64,000 bases of DNA, taken from Brachionus plicatilis (taxonomy: Eukaryota; Rotifera; Eurotatoria; Ploima; Brachionidae). The stretch covers positions 904,203 to 968,202 of the forward strand of contig QEOQ01000114.1 in NCBI GenBank assembly GCA_010279815.1, given 5' to 3'. Each line of letters opens with the position of its first letter. The stretch's first letter is position 1. Positions 36,420 to 47,989 of the stretch are shown piece after piece. The translations under genes and the position numbers were made by a program. The notes under the pieces were generated by a model. That model was not told where the DNA came from, ran no database searches, and worked only from the letters and a program-made list of their open reading frames with translations.

Positions 36420-37414
36420 AATCTAATTAGATCTTTTAGACATTGATTCAATTAATTTTTCACATAATCATCAGATAAATTTAGCCATTCCTTCAAATAG
36501 AGTTGATTTTAATTGCTCGATTGAGGTCAACTTTGTTTCTATTAATTTTGCATAAATATATGACCATAAGTTCTCGATAGGATTAAGATCAGGTGATATG
36601 GCACACCATGGTAAGAGGGCAAATTTTTCTCATCAAACCACTCTTTAATTAGCTTTGCTCTATTTGCTGGAGCCCCATCCTGTTGAAAAAACCAAGGATC
36701 ATATCTTTGGTAAAAAATATCGACATGCCAAAAGATCATTTTCTAACGTTTCCTTGTAGGCGTGTTGATTAATTCGCCCCTCATATAAACGACAGCTTCC
36801 AGTACCTTTACTGCTGATGTAACCCCATATTCCTGCGAAACCACCACCACCTTGTAGAATTGGTATTACAAATCCAGTGTCGTTTTTTTCTTTTTTTAAT
36901 CTTTTTACTTAAACCCTTGATTTCCAATTAAACACTTCAAAATTGGATTCATCCCTAAAAATTACCATTCCCCAACGTTCAATTGTCCAATTCAATGTTT
37001 CTTTACACCATTTTAATCTTTTGATTCTATCCGATGCCGTCAGCAATGGCTTTTTCAGAGCTGTATAAGTTCCTATACCTTTACTTGTTAGAAATCTCCT
37101 TACTGTTTCTCTTTTATCTTAAAATTTTTAAACTTAGAATTAATGTCAGAGGCCAACTTTTTATTCCTTTTTGTAGGATTTTTGCTTACCTGTATAAATA
37201 AACTATTTTGGTTCTTAAAATACAGCTTTCTTGATTTCCCAGGCCTTGTTGATTCCTTTGGGGTGCCATATATATCATTATTTTTTCCTGTTGTTCTCAT
37301 ATTTTTTTCTGATACTCTTACTAAATTAGCTGTTTCCCTATTACTTTTGGTCTTATTTTTTAGGAAACGAATTATCTGACAACTTACTTCATTAGTTTTG
37401 CTTTTTTTACCCAT
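36420..37414 (-). pseudogene. Tc1-like DD34E transposase, frameshifted
   Basis: From the Met at 37414 the N-terminus reads MGKKSKTNEVSCQIIRFLKN with a helix-turn-helix region, ending at a stop at 37100. Further along the strand come a first-Asp block (VIFRDESNFEVF, about 36960), the second (WFFQQDGAPANRAKLI, 36640-36690) and, after a 1-nt shift near 36605, the third (AISPDLNPIENLW). Between the second Asp and the Glu there are 34 residues, the Tc1 spacing. The C-terminal helix IETKLTSIEQLKSTLFEG follows to about 36480, with stops after it. No terminal inverted repeats were found. Several stops and shifts make it inactive. Confidence 0.8.
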
Positions 37415-37576
37415 TTTTTCTTACCAAAAGTCCTAATTTTTCGGGATATAGTTTTTTCTGTCACAAACAGTCAGCAGAAAGTTTTTTAGTTTTTTAGTTT
37501 TGATAGCGATTTTTCATATAAATTTAACACTTTTTGGATAATTTTTAAATCAAAACATTTAAAAATTCATTAACTC

Positions 37577-39230
37577 ATGTACTCCAGCTGCAAGATTCCG
37601 GATGCATTGAGATCAGCCCCATCCAGCATCAGCCTCGCCCAGATCAGCCCACTCTTCATGAAAGGTAGCAGGAGTGAACCTGGTAACTACCGACCTATCT
37701 CCCTGACGTCTATTCCCTGCAAGTTGATGGAACGTATGGTAAGAGACGTCATGATGGATCACCTCTACAGAAACAACGCCATTGTCCCCGAGCAGCACGG
37801 TTTTGTCCTGAGGAAGTCGGTGGTCACGAACCTTCTGGAAACTGTTGATCGTATTAGTGATGGCATTGACAAGGGATTCCACGTTCTAGTGGTCTTCCTC
37901 GACTTCGCAAAGGCTTTCGATAGAGTTTGTCATGCGTCATTAAGAGCTAAGTTGGTAGCCTGTGGCTTCTGTCCTGGCATCGTCGACTGGGTCACTGATT
38001 TCCTGTTCAGGAGGCAGCAGCGGGTTGTGATGGGTCAGCATACAGCCGATTGGGTCGATTTGTCGAGTGGTGTCCCCCAAGGCAGCGTCCTCGGTCCACT
38101 CCTGTTCGTTATCTTCATCAACGATATGCCCGCGGCAGTCAGCCATCTAGTCAAACTATTCGCCGACGACAGCAAACTGATCGCAACGATACGCAGCACA
38201 AACGACCTAACCACACTGCAACTCGACCTCGACGCTCTATCCGAGTGGTCGAATACTTTGCGAATGCTCTTCAATGTGAGCAAATGTAAGGCGATGGATT
38301 TCAGCGAGTCCGGCAAGATCAACAACGACTGCCTGAACTACATATGGGTGAGGATGATTCCAGGAGCGCGCTCGCTCTCGTCGATACCGAAAAGGATCTG
38401 GGAGTCACATTCGCACGTAACTTAAAATTTTCTATCCACATTAAAAATCAAGTCAACAGAGCCACAGGAATACTCGGCCAGTTGAAAAGATCTTTCAGGT
38501 TCTGGACCTTAGATACTTGTAGGACGCTCTACTGTGCCTATGTTAGACCCCACCTGGAATACGCCGCTGTTGTCTGGTCCCCCCTAGTTAGAAAGACGCC
38601 AAGATGCTGGAACAGGTGCAGAGGAGGGCCACCAAACTGGTGCCCCGTATCAAGAACTGGCGTTACGAAGATCGCCTTGCCGTTTTAGGTTTAACTTCCC
38701 TCCACGAGCGTCGGGTACGTGGAGACCTGATCCAGATGTTTAAGCTCGCCAAAGGCATCAACGAAGTTGAATGGGTGAACCCTCCGGTTCTAGCAAACTC
38801 ACTCTCCCTCACCGGACCGGCCAGAGGCATCAGAGGTCATGCGAGAAGACTGTCCGGCCAGACCTCTATCAAGTGTCTTCAAAGAGACAATACATTCACG
38901 AACAGAGTGGTTAACGAATGGAACGCCCTGCCTGCCTCCGTCGTCAACGCCACCTCGGTAAACCAGTTCAAGAACCGATACGATGCCGTCCGGTCTTGTA
39001 CCCAAACTACCGTTCCATAGGCACCACAAACAATTTTATTATTTATCAGTTCTATTTTTTTTATTCTTGCAAAAATTATGTAACTTCTTTTAAAATTTTG
39101 ATTGTATATTTCTATCAGTGTTTTATCTCATTATATGCAAGGAGCTACCATAGGTGTCCTCTCATGTGGGACGCCTCTGCAAGCTAGTCTTGCTGTAGCT
39201 TTTTTATAATAATAATAATAATAATAATAA
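37577..39230 (+). mobile_element. 5'-truncated non-LTR retrotransposon with (TAA)n tail
   Basis: The RT frame is open from 37577 (GNYRPISLTSIPCKLMERMV) through FLDFAKAFDR, SGVPQGSVLGPLLF and LFADDSKL, the last being the catalytic motif. A frameshift near 38340 moves it to 38344-38600 (DTEKDLGVTFARNLKF, YVRPHLEYAAVVWSPL), and a second near 38600 to 38604-39020 (LEQVQRRATKLVPRI, NRVVNEWNALPASVVN), ending at TAG. The 3' UTR has GCTACCATAGGTGTCC, CTCTGCAAGC and GCTGTAGC, then about eight TAA units to 39230. It is GC-richer than its surroundings. The endonuclease domain and the first part of RT are missing. Only two shifts separate it from an open frame, so it is fairly recent. Confidence 0.88.
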
Positions 39231-39238
39231 TCATTAGC

Positions 39239-40098
39239 CTAAGTTATTGTTACATTAAACGAAAAAGAAACATGCCTTTCATTTGGTTTATAATTAACAT
39301 ATAATATACAACACATGCTAAATTCAGGAAGAGGACGAGATTTAATCTCATCTAAGTTATTTAATAAAGGCTCAGGCTTGCAAAACAAAAATCTTTGAAG
39401 GAGACCGTCATCTTAATTTTCGATTTCTTCCCTAACATTTTTTACAAATGAATTTGGATAACCCAATAAAGAGATGTTTAATTTTGGATTTCTCAAACGA
39501 GTTCTAGAACCCTTTAGATCTCTATTATTTGTGGTTCCATTGAAGATCTGTAAAAAATCACCAGGATCATAACTTCAACCACCATTATTATATCGTTCTA
39601 ACGTTCCAATAAAAGCACTTCTTTCGTCAAAAAGTTACAGAGTTGGGCAAACATTTTTCATTATCTCGACAAGAGCTTCCACAGTTGCACCTTGAATTAT
39701 TATAAAAAATTAAGAAATTTGAATTTTAACATTCCCAAGGTCTTACTTAGCTTCCTGGATTCCAAGAGAATTTTCTGTTTCGTATGTAGCCTCTGAATTG
39801 ATTCGCATTTCAAGACTCTTGCCTTTTGATGGGTTAATTAATAATGTTGAATAGAAAAAAAAAACTCTAAGCATGTAAGCCATGTAATTTTATTGTTCAA
39901 TTGATCATGAATTGTACCACTGTTGAAATCAAAATATATGCAGAAAAATCAATTAAACATCTGATTGAAAAATAAATTCAATTAAAATTACCATATGTTT
40001 GATAGCATCTCATGTGTATCGCGATCAAAAATCCTACCAAGTTTTTCAATATTCTTTGCCTTCTCGACTAGTTTATTTTCTTCAGTCATCCTATTCAT
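39239..40098 (-). pseudogene. DUF3987-like protein, decayed (3 exons)
   Basis: Exons at 39992-40098 (starts MNRMTEENKLVEKAKNIEKL), 39747-39919 and 39239-39690, with GT-AG boundaries whose phases agree. Exon 2 holds INPSKGKSLEM, a P-loop-like spot, reached after a shift in a run of ten T. Exon 3 has ALVEIMKN, then LFDERSAFIGTLERYNNGG, DFLQIFNGTTNN, LNISLLGYP and DDGLLQRFLFCKPEPLL. These are the landmark blocks of the DUF3987 family, a helicase-like ATPase domain common in mobile and viral-like elements. Stops interrupt exon 3 in CPTL-stop-LFDE, NGG-stop-SYD and EN-stop-DDG. The LINE tail ends eight bases beyond its last codon. Confidence 0.7.
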
Positions 40099-41154
40099 TT
40101 TTATTAATTAAATGAAATTTAATTTTATTAATGATTAATAGATAAAAAAATATTTCTCAATTATGCACAAAAAAAATAGTAGTATTAATAATTTTAGCAT
40201 TTGATTGGTTTATTTAAAAATATGTCAAGGTCGAAAATTCAATTGAATAAACCGGATTTTTTTAAAACTTTTATCTATAAACTCAATTTTAATATTGCAA
40301 AACAAAATCATTAAAATAATAAGATTCTATTTCATTTTAATGATTTAATCTTTTATATAAAATATCGTGGAATGAGAAACATTTTTCATAAATAAAATCT
40401 TTTTTTTTTGAATATTTTTATTATTCGATTTTAAAAAAAAATACTTGAATTTGATTCTAGACGCGGCATTATTTTTTAAAAAATTTAAAATTGACTTTCA
40501 AAAAAAAAAATTTTATTTATGACAGACACTCTATTGTAAATGCTGCATTAAGTTAAAAATTTTTACTTTTAACGTGATCCAAGACTCGAAATACAACTTT
40601 GACGCATGCGATGTAAGTTAAGAATTTTTTAGCATGGGCGAGATGGTATTTATTGCCTACGCCAAAGTTGTATTTCAGGTTGTGAGGCTGCAATATCGAA
40701 CGAGGGAATACGATATTACAGAATGTGTGAAATGAGTAAAATGAGCAAAATGATAAAAATAAGCAATAAGAGATTGTAATTCATATCGTCAATACATGAA
40801 AAAATGTGCCACAAAGTATGTTTCAGTACTTTTTTTAAAAAATTTTTTTTAAAGTTATTTTGATTTATCAAAAAGGAATTATTTTTGCTCAGTTTATATT
40901 TGATTTTCAAAAGTCTAATCAATTAATAAATATGTACCCTTTTGTTGTTACGAAAAAGATTGTTTTTACTTTTATAAAAGGAAGAAAAAATAGGAAATGC
41001 GTTTTTTTTTTTAATTTTTATTTGACATCAATCCAAAAACGTAAAACCAAAAAAAAAAGTTAAAAAAATAAAAAAATAAAAAATGAATACAATTAAGAGC
41101 AATTAATTTAAATACCTTCGTTATTAATAAAAATATTATTAAAAATAATAAAAT
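40099..41154. other. Non-coding, AT-rich, with one hairpin
   Basis: No gene seen. GAAATACAACTTTGACGC (40587) and GCCAAAGTTGTATTTC (40661) form an inverted repeat of about 16 bp around a GC-richer loop with GACGCATGCG. Confidence 0.4.
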
Positions 41155-42458
41155 CCACTCTTTTTTATTAAACAAAACATCTAATTTAATTGATGATTAA
41201 CAAATATATTAAGAATCCTTTCTTCTAATAAAAATACATTTTAATCAATAATCAAACAATATAATTAATAAATTAACACTTATTTTAATAGGTGAGCTTC
41301 TTTTTTATTAAAAATTATCTAAATTTATAATTGAACATCATTTATTACTCACAAATTTTTGATTGTCAATTATTTCTTATTGCGAGGAACGAAGTGACGA
41401 TGCTAATAACTAGACACATGTGTATTGAAAATTCGATATAGCGGGTTGATTTTGCTTGAGGGTATTGCTAACTCTAAGCGATTTGATTGGTTAAACAAAA
41501 GAAAATATTTTTTTGAATCTAAATAAAACTTGACATTGACATTAATAAAAATCGATGTTATATTTTTAGTCTTAACTAGATTGCCCAAATAAAAATTAAT
41601 TTTTGTAAATGCAAAGAATAAAAACTAAGAGTATTTAACATTTAAGTAAATTTAACGTTTCGTTACTCGCTATTAAAAAGCTTTGCTTCTTTACGTTATA
41701 ATGCTATATAAATCCGATGTAAACATAAGGTTAGCTACTATTAAGGAAAAAAATAAATAAGAATGGTTAGTGAAGAAATAAGACTGGATAACGATGATAC
41801 GTTAGACGATACATCAGACCAAGATGACTTTCAAGAACCAGTAACAATTAAATCACGAGGAACTGGAAAAATCTATCTACATCACAAAAATTATGAAAGT
41901 AATGAAATATTTAAAGAACAGCTAGAACAAAATTCAATCAGCTCAGCAAATTGGAACTCAAATGGCTCAAAGATATTATTCTTTATTCTATTGGAATGGA
42001 TTTACCAATTGAACGCTATAAAAAAAGAGGTCAACAATCAGAAACAGCTAATGCATACAATAAACAACAAGGAGAAAATGCTAACGATGATGAGCTTGTT
42101 CTCCAAGTTACAAAAAAACAAAAAGCCAAAAGTCAATCATCAGAAAGTGTAGATCAACAAAATTGTCCAAAATGCAACATTCCAATGCTTAATAGAAGAT
42201 ATTGGTATTGCAAAAACAAATGTTAGAAATAATTAACTATCTTCTTTTTTGAGTATTTTTTTATTAAAAAAAATTATTTCTAATTCATTTTGTGTTTTTT
42301 TATTAAAATTATATATTTCTTATTATTTTTATCTATGTTTTATTAGATTAGATATTTTTTATTATAAAAGAATAAAAAATAAATAAAAGATAATTGGTTT
42401 AAAAAAAAAGATGTTGTTTTTTATTAAATTAGATGTTGTTTTTATTAAAAAAGAGTGG
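41155..42458 (+). mobile_element. MULE-like element with terminal inverted repeats
   Basis: Ends share a TIR of about 36 bp: CCACTCTTTTTTATTAAACA at the left against CCACTCTTTTTTAATAAAAA at the right when read inward, both going on to ACATCTAATTTAAT. Subterminal sequence is rich in TTATTAAA words. The interior carries the broken ORF at 41763-42226. No convincing target-site duplication is seen. The MULE label is an inference from the ORF, and it could be another TIR superfamily. Confidence 0.6.
41763..42226 (+). pseudogene. Element-encoded ORF with C-terminal zinc motif, frameshifted
   Basis: From the ATG at 41763 an acidic N-terminus (LDNDDTLDDTSDQDDFQEPV) leads to KSRGTGKIYLHHKNYESNEI. A 1-nt shift near 41955 moves the reading to the next frame (GMDLPIERYKKRGQQSETAN), which ends in CPKCNIPMLNRRYWYCKNKC. 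The last part has four Cys in a C-x2-C...C-x3-C arrangement. The KxRGxGKIY block also occurs in the remnant at 62927-63145. About 154 codons in total, so only a short accessory or N-terminal protein of the element, not a full transposase. Single-base shift: decay or assembly error. Confidence 0.55.
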
Positions 42459-42544
42459 GCCATTATTAACGTCCTACAATTAATTAATAAAAAGGTTAAA
42501 AGCTTAGAAATTTTTACAATCTAATATTTGAAATGACCACATTT

Positions 42545-42720
42545 GACGTTATGAAAAGCCGGAAATTTTTTTTGACATAGATTCAATCAATTTTTGTACG
42601 TGCTCAGCCGGAATAATTAACCACTCTTTGTGTAATAGTTATTTTAAATGCTCAATAGAGGTTACCTTAGTGTTTATCATTTTAGCACATGTATGACCAT
42701 AACATTTTTTAAGTCCCGCT
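42545..42720 (-). pseudogene. Tc1 transposase C-terminal scrap
   Basis: On the minus strand the sequence reads YGHTCAKMINTKVTSIEHLK, a TAA, then LLHKEWLIIPAEHVQKLIES and MSKK. This aligns with the last part of the Tc1 pseudogene at 36420-37414 (YIYAKLIETKLTSIEQLK...KLIESMSK). About 55 codons survive. Confidence 0.75.
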
Positions 42721-43178
42721 CAGTCGTTATAGCGTGAGATTACTGTATACGACAATTATTTGATAAGGACGATAAAATATTGGAATAATTTAAGAACCTG
42801 ATGAAATTTTTTTTGATGTATTTGTTAATATTTTCAGATAAACAAGAGCAAAATATATTGGCTAGAATGTAAAATTCGTAAATTTGTAAAGAAGGTGATT
42901 AGTTATTAAGCTTTGGTACCCATATAATAATTTTTAGCTTTTTAAAATATTATTTTTGTTTAAAATAAACCAAGAAATAGTTTAAAATCAAGATATATAA
43001 AAATATCTCCAGAATTATAAACTTAAAAAATTAAAGATGCAAACCTCGCTTTTATGATGATGGGTGAAATTTATCAAGCATATAAATAGGAATATATAAG
43101 AGGAGATCATTTTTATTTTAAAAACAAATAATATTTTAAATTAATTTAATAAAATTAAATTAAATAACTTAAGAAAAA
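42721..43178. other. Non-coding, AT-rich
   Basis: Upstream region of PVPV copy D. No gene. TATATAAG-type words at about 43095 could be a TATA box about 80 bp before the ATG, but this is not decisive in such AT-rich DNA. Confidence 0.3.
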
Positions 43179-44284
<1,106 letters not shown>

Positions 44285-45094
44285 GACCATAAAAAATCAA
44301 TCATTTTCTTCAATCTAAACACTCCAGTTAATCATAGAAATTTAATTTCATTTAAAAAAATATTTTTTTTTCTTTTTTCTTAAACTTGATATAATAAAAA
44401 GAATTTTCTCATTTAATCATTAAAGTTCTTTTGATACCCCTCTTTTTAGATTTATTTTTATAAAATAAAATAAAGACGTCATTTATTTATCTTAATTTAA
44501 ATTTAAACATCCCCAGGAGATGAATTTGATTAAAATCTTGAGTAAGAAATTAATAAGATCAGAGGCAATTTATCGTAAAATTTCTTATATAAGATCGCAT
44601 AATATTAGATATAGTAGAAATTCAAGTTATCTTATAATCTTATAAGACTAGGTAAAATTTAAGAATTAAAAAAAATTCTTTGCGTAAATTTGATTTTTTC
44701 TATGCTCTATAAGATATTAAAAATTAATAGTTCCAGAGATATTTAAGATCATGAAGCAAATAATAAACTTTATATTTTGAGTCAAAAATAATTTTTCAAT
44801 TTTTGATTAATTTTAAAATTTTTTAAAAATTCTTACAATATATAACTTAAAAAAGTTTAGTTTATTAGTATCGAAAATTTCATTTAATTTTTTAATGCAA
44901 AAAATTAAGCCGAAAGCCTCTTAAAAATTTTTGTAATCGGTTTATGAAATATAACCGAAATAACAGTTTAATAACTTTTAGTTTTTACTATTTAACTTTT
45001 GACATGTTTTAACGGTTAATTAATAATTAGCCGTTAAAACATATTGATTACACCGTAAATTTTGTATGTTGATAAAGATAAATTTTTAAAACTG
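44285..45094. repeat. Duplicated flank of PVPV copy D
   Basis: Matches 22333-23050 downstream of copy C through about 45000 (shared words such as GAGTAAGAAATTAATAAGAT and TTAAGCCGAAAGCCTCTTAA). A palindromic AACGGTTAATTAATAATTAG/CCGTTAAAAC pair lies at about 45010-45040, just beyond the end of homology. Confidence 0.65.
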
Positions 45095-45955
45095 GTCTGA
45101 ATTATAGCAGTCTGGCAAATAGACCGGTCTTTTAAGAGAGAATTAATTTTTTAAATTTTTATTGTTTTGGACATCTGGTAGAATTTAAATAAAATAAACA
45201 GTGTTTAAAGTTTAACTTTAAAATGGGTAAGATTACATCATTTTACGTAATTTTACGTCAGAAAATGTTAGCTAACATAAAATTACATCATTTCTTGTAT
45301 GTAAGAAAATGTACGATAATATAATCTTACGTAATTTTACGTAATATTACACTAGTTTAGTACTTTTTCTTACAATTAGCCCTCTTACAATCTAATAATA
45401 TGAATTTTCTGTCACATTTTTTAAGTAATGTAAATATTAGAAAAGTATCCATATTTTTATTATAAAATTCAAACGTTTATTAATTTTTCACTTTTTCCTC
45501 TAAAATTCAGTTTTTTTCTTTGACGAAACTTACTTAAACTAGTGTAATTTTACGTAAAATTACGTAAGATTATGTTATCTTACATTTTCTGACGTAAAAT
45601 TACGTAAAATGGTAAATCTTACCCATTATACAGTTTAACTTTAAACACTGTATGTTTTGTTAAATATTTTTGTATTTAATATATTTTCAAATTATTTGTT
45701 ATGACTGAATCTTTTTAGTTAAAAAAAAAATTAAATTTATAAAATTATTTATGAAATATTTTTTAATAAAATAATTAATATAAATTCTCAAATAAGAATA
45801 AAATATTTGTGGTCAATCCGGTCTGAGACTGGTCCAAGACGGACGGTCTGGACCGTTTAAATAGACCGTCCGTGAGACCGCCCGTCTAGAAGGTCTAGAA
45901 CGTCTGTCTAGCGAAAAAAAGACCGGTCTTTCAGACGGACGACCGGTTCACAAAC
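45095..45955. repeat. GACCGGTC-rich repeat interrupted by a fold-back element
   Basis: Short GACCGGTC, GGTCTG and AGACGGAC words are dense at 45095-45135 and 45815-45955, in DNA that otherwise has very little GC. The two parts flank the CAGTG fold-back element at 45199-45650, so one older repeat appears split by a later insertion. Confidence 0.5.
45199..45650. mobile_element. 452-bp fold-back element, CAGTG ends
   Basis: Inverted ends CAGTGTTTAAAGTTTAACTT and its complement, then GGGTAAGATTACATCATTTT-type arms with repeated ACGTAATTTTACGT words. No ORF. TA is present outside the right end only, so the target site is not resolved. Confidence 0.75.
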
Positions 45956-47065
45956 ACTAGTTGAATGTATAATTTTAAAAATTCTCCTGTAAATGAAAAA
46001 TTATTACATTTTTTATGATTCGGTAACTAACATAAAATTAAAAATAGTATAAAGTTAATATTAAAAAAGAAATTTTTCAATCGAATAATTAATTATTATT
46101 ATTAATTATTATTTATTCATAAAATTACGCCAGATTCGGCGATGTAAAAAATAACATAAAATTGAATTCAAAGGAAGGTAGTTATGTACTGTTTGTTTTC
46201 CCTTTTTTAAATTTACAATTATGTTTAAGAAATTAAAATATTAAAATAGATTTTCATTTTTTACATAAATACCACAAAAAATTTAATTTTAAATTAAATA
46301 TTCAAAGATTGAGATTAACACAAAAATAAATAAAACCTTGTTCAAATGTCTTAGGTAAGTATTTTTTAAATTTTATTTATCTTTTTGAGATAGGGTTGAG
46401 CAATCATTTATAATTAAATCTGTTATTTTTTAAAAATAGAAGAATTATAAAATCTTCTAGAGTTAACATTTTTGGTAAAATTCTCAGATCTTGTTATCAT
46501 TTTTATTTTTTTAATCTCGAGTTAAGAAAACTTTAAGAACTTAATCAAGAATTTAAAACGAAATGTAAAACAAACTTTTTATTCTTTATTCTTAAGAAAT
46601 TTCCAAGATCTTAAATTTCAACTTGTCATAATTTTTAAAATTAAAATTTTATTCCGATTTTTTTTATGATTATGAACTGATCTTATTCATTATCTTATTT
46701 TATAAGATCTTATAAGATCCATTTTATGATTCATCTACTCGGTCTTACATTCAGTTTTCAGTCCATCATAATTTTTTCTTCAATTAAATTGGCTTGGATT
46801 TATTGCATATCAAAAAAGCTAATCGTGTAACAAAAAAAATTATGAAAATAACAAAATACGTTATTAATAAGACAAAAAAAATATAGTTTTTTTATTTTTA
46901 TTAAAGGGTAACTGTGTAACAAAAAAAATAAGTTTGAGAAAAAAAAATTTATTTTTTAACAAAATTAAAAAAATTATAAAAATTTATAAAAAGCAAAATA
47001 ATAAAGCTTCTTTTGCTTTTGGAATACGACCTATTTTTATTTTTGAGTGTAAAGGAATATTTTTA

Positions 47066-47096
47066 GCTTGAATTGGTACACTGTACCAATTCAAGC
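47066..47096. repeat. 31-bp perfect palindrome
   Basis: Arms GCTTGAATTGGTACA and its exact complement around a single C. Confidence 0.85.
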
Positions 47097-47108
47097 GTTT
47101 TAATTTAC

Positions 47109-47145
47109 CGTTTTAATTTATGTAATCATTACATAAATTAAAACG
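47109..47145. repeat. 37-bp perfect palindrome
   Basis: Arms CGTTTTAATTTATGTAAT and exact complement around a single C. The word CGTTTTAATTTA also occurs directly before it (47096), linking it to the first palindrome. Confidence 0.85.
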
Positions 47146-47989
47146 AATTGCAAAAAAAATGATGTGTTTACAAATTAATTATTTGGAAAAAGAATAGCAG
47201 GTACAGCAGCTTTTTAACCAACTTTGTTTATTAAGCTCAACAATCCAAATTTTATTAAAAAATCTTCAAAATTTAAAGAACTTTCTTAATCAAGGATAAA
47301 AGTAAAAAAAGAGCACTAAATGTTTAAAAAAAATTGACCCTAAAAATGTCAATTTGATATAAAATCATTTATTTTGTTACTAATTAAAAAAATTTGTTTA
47401 CGATAAAGCTTGCTCAAAATTTTGTTTTTTTTAATTTTTTTTTTGTTACAGAGTTAGATATTTTGATTATTGAATTAGATAATTTGTTATATGAGTTAAT
47501 TTTCGCGAATTAAATTTTCGACGAATTTTGTTTTTAAAAAAAGTTTTACTGAAATCAAGACTTTTTTAAAATCAAAATTCATGACATTTTCAACACTGTT
47601 ATTTAAGAGTAAATAAAAATTCAAAGACAATAAAAATCGATTGGATTTCCATGATGATCTTAATAAACTAAAACAGTAGTGATTTTATGTAATAAAAAAA
47701 AAAGAAATCAAATTGATTAATTTACTGATTTATATAAATATTTACTTTTTATTTTGATACAATTAGACTTTTGAAGAAATTTTTTTAAAAAATAGTCAAA
47801 TTTCTTGCTTTTATTAAATAATTTTCTTAATTTAAATTTTTTTTTATTAAAATTAATAAATGTTTTAAATTGACGAAACCAATTTAAAGTAATTTGGACA
47901 AGACTAACGCATAAAAATACACGACCAAAATAATTTTAATTTAAATAAAAACTAAAACTTTATTTTTTATATTAAAAAGCCGAAACTAT

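Larger units (their letters stand above)
45956..47989. other. Non-coding, AT-rich, with two tandem palindromes
   Basis: No gene seen. The region lies 3' of the coiled-coil gene and of PVPV copy D. The only strong structure is the pair of palindromes at 47066-47145. An AATAAA on the minus strand at 47959-47964 lies 26 bp after the coiled-coil gene's stop. Confidence 0.4.

Noticed and set aside
37613..39029. ORFs on the minus strand opposite the LINE (37613-37882, 38035-38325, 38799-39029).
   Set aside because: They are shadows of the reverse-transcriptase frame, which has recognisable catalytic motifs.
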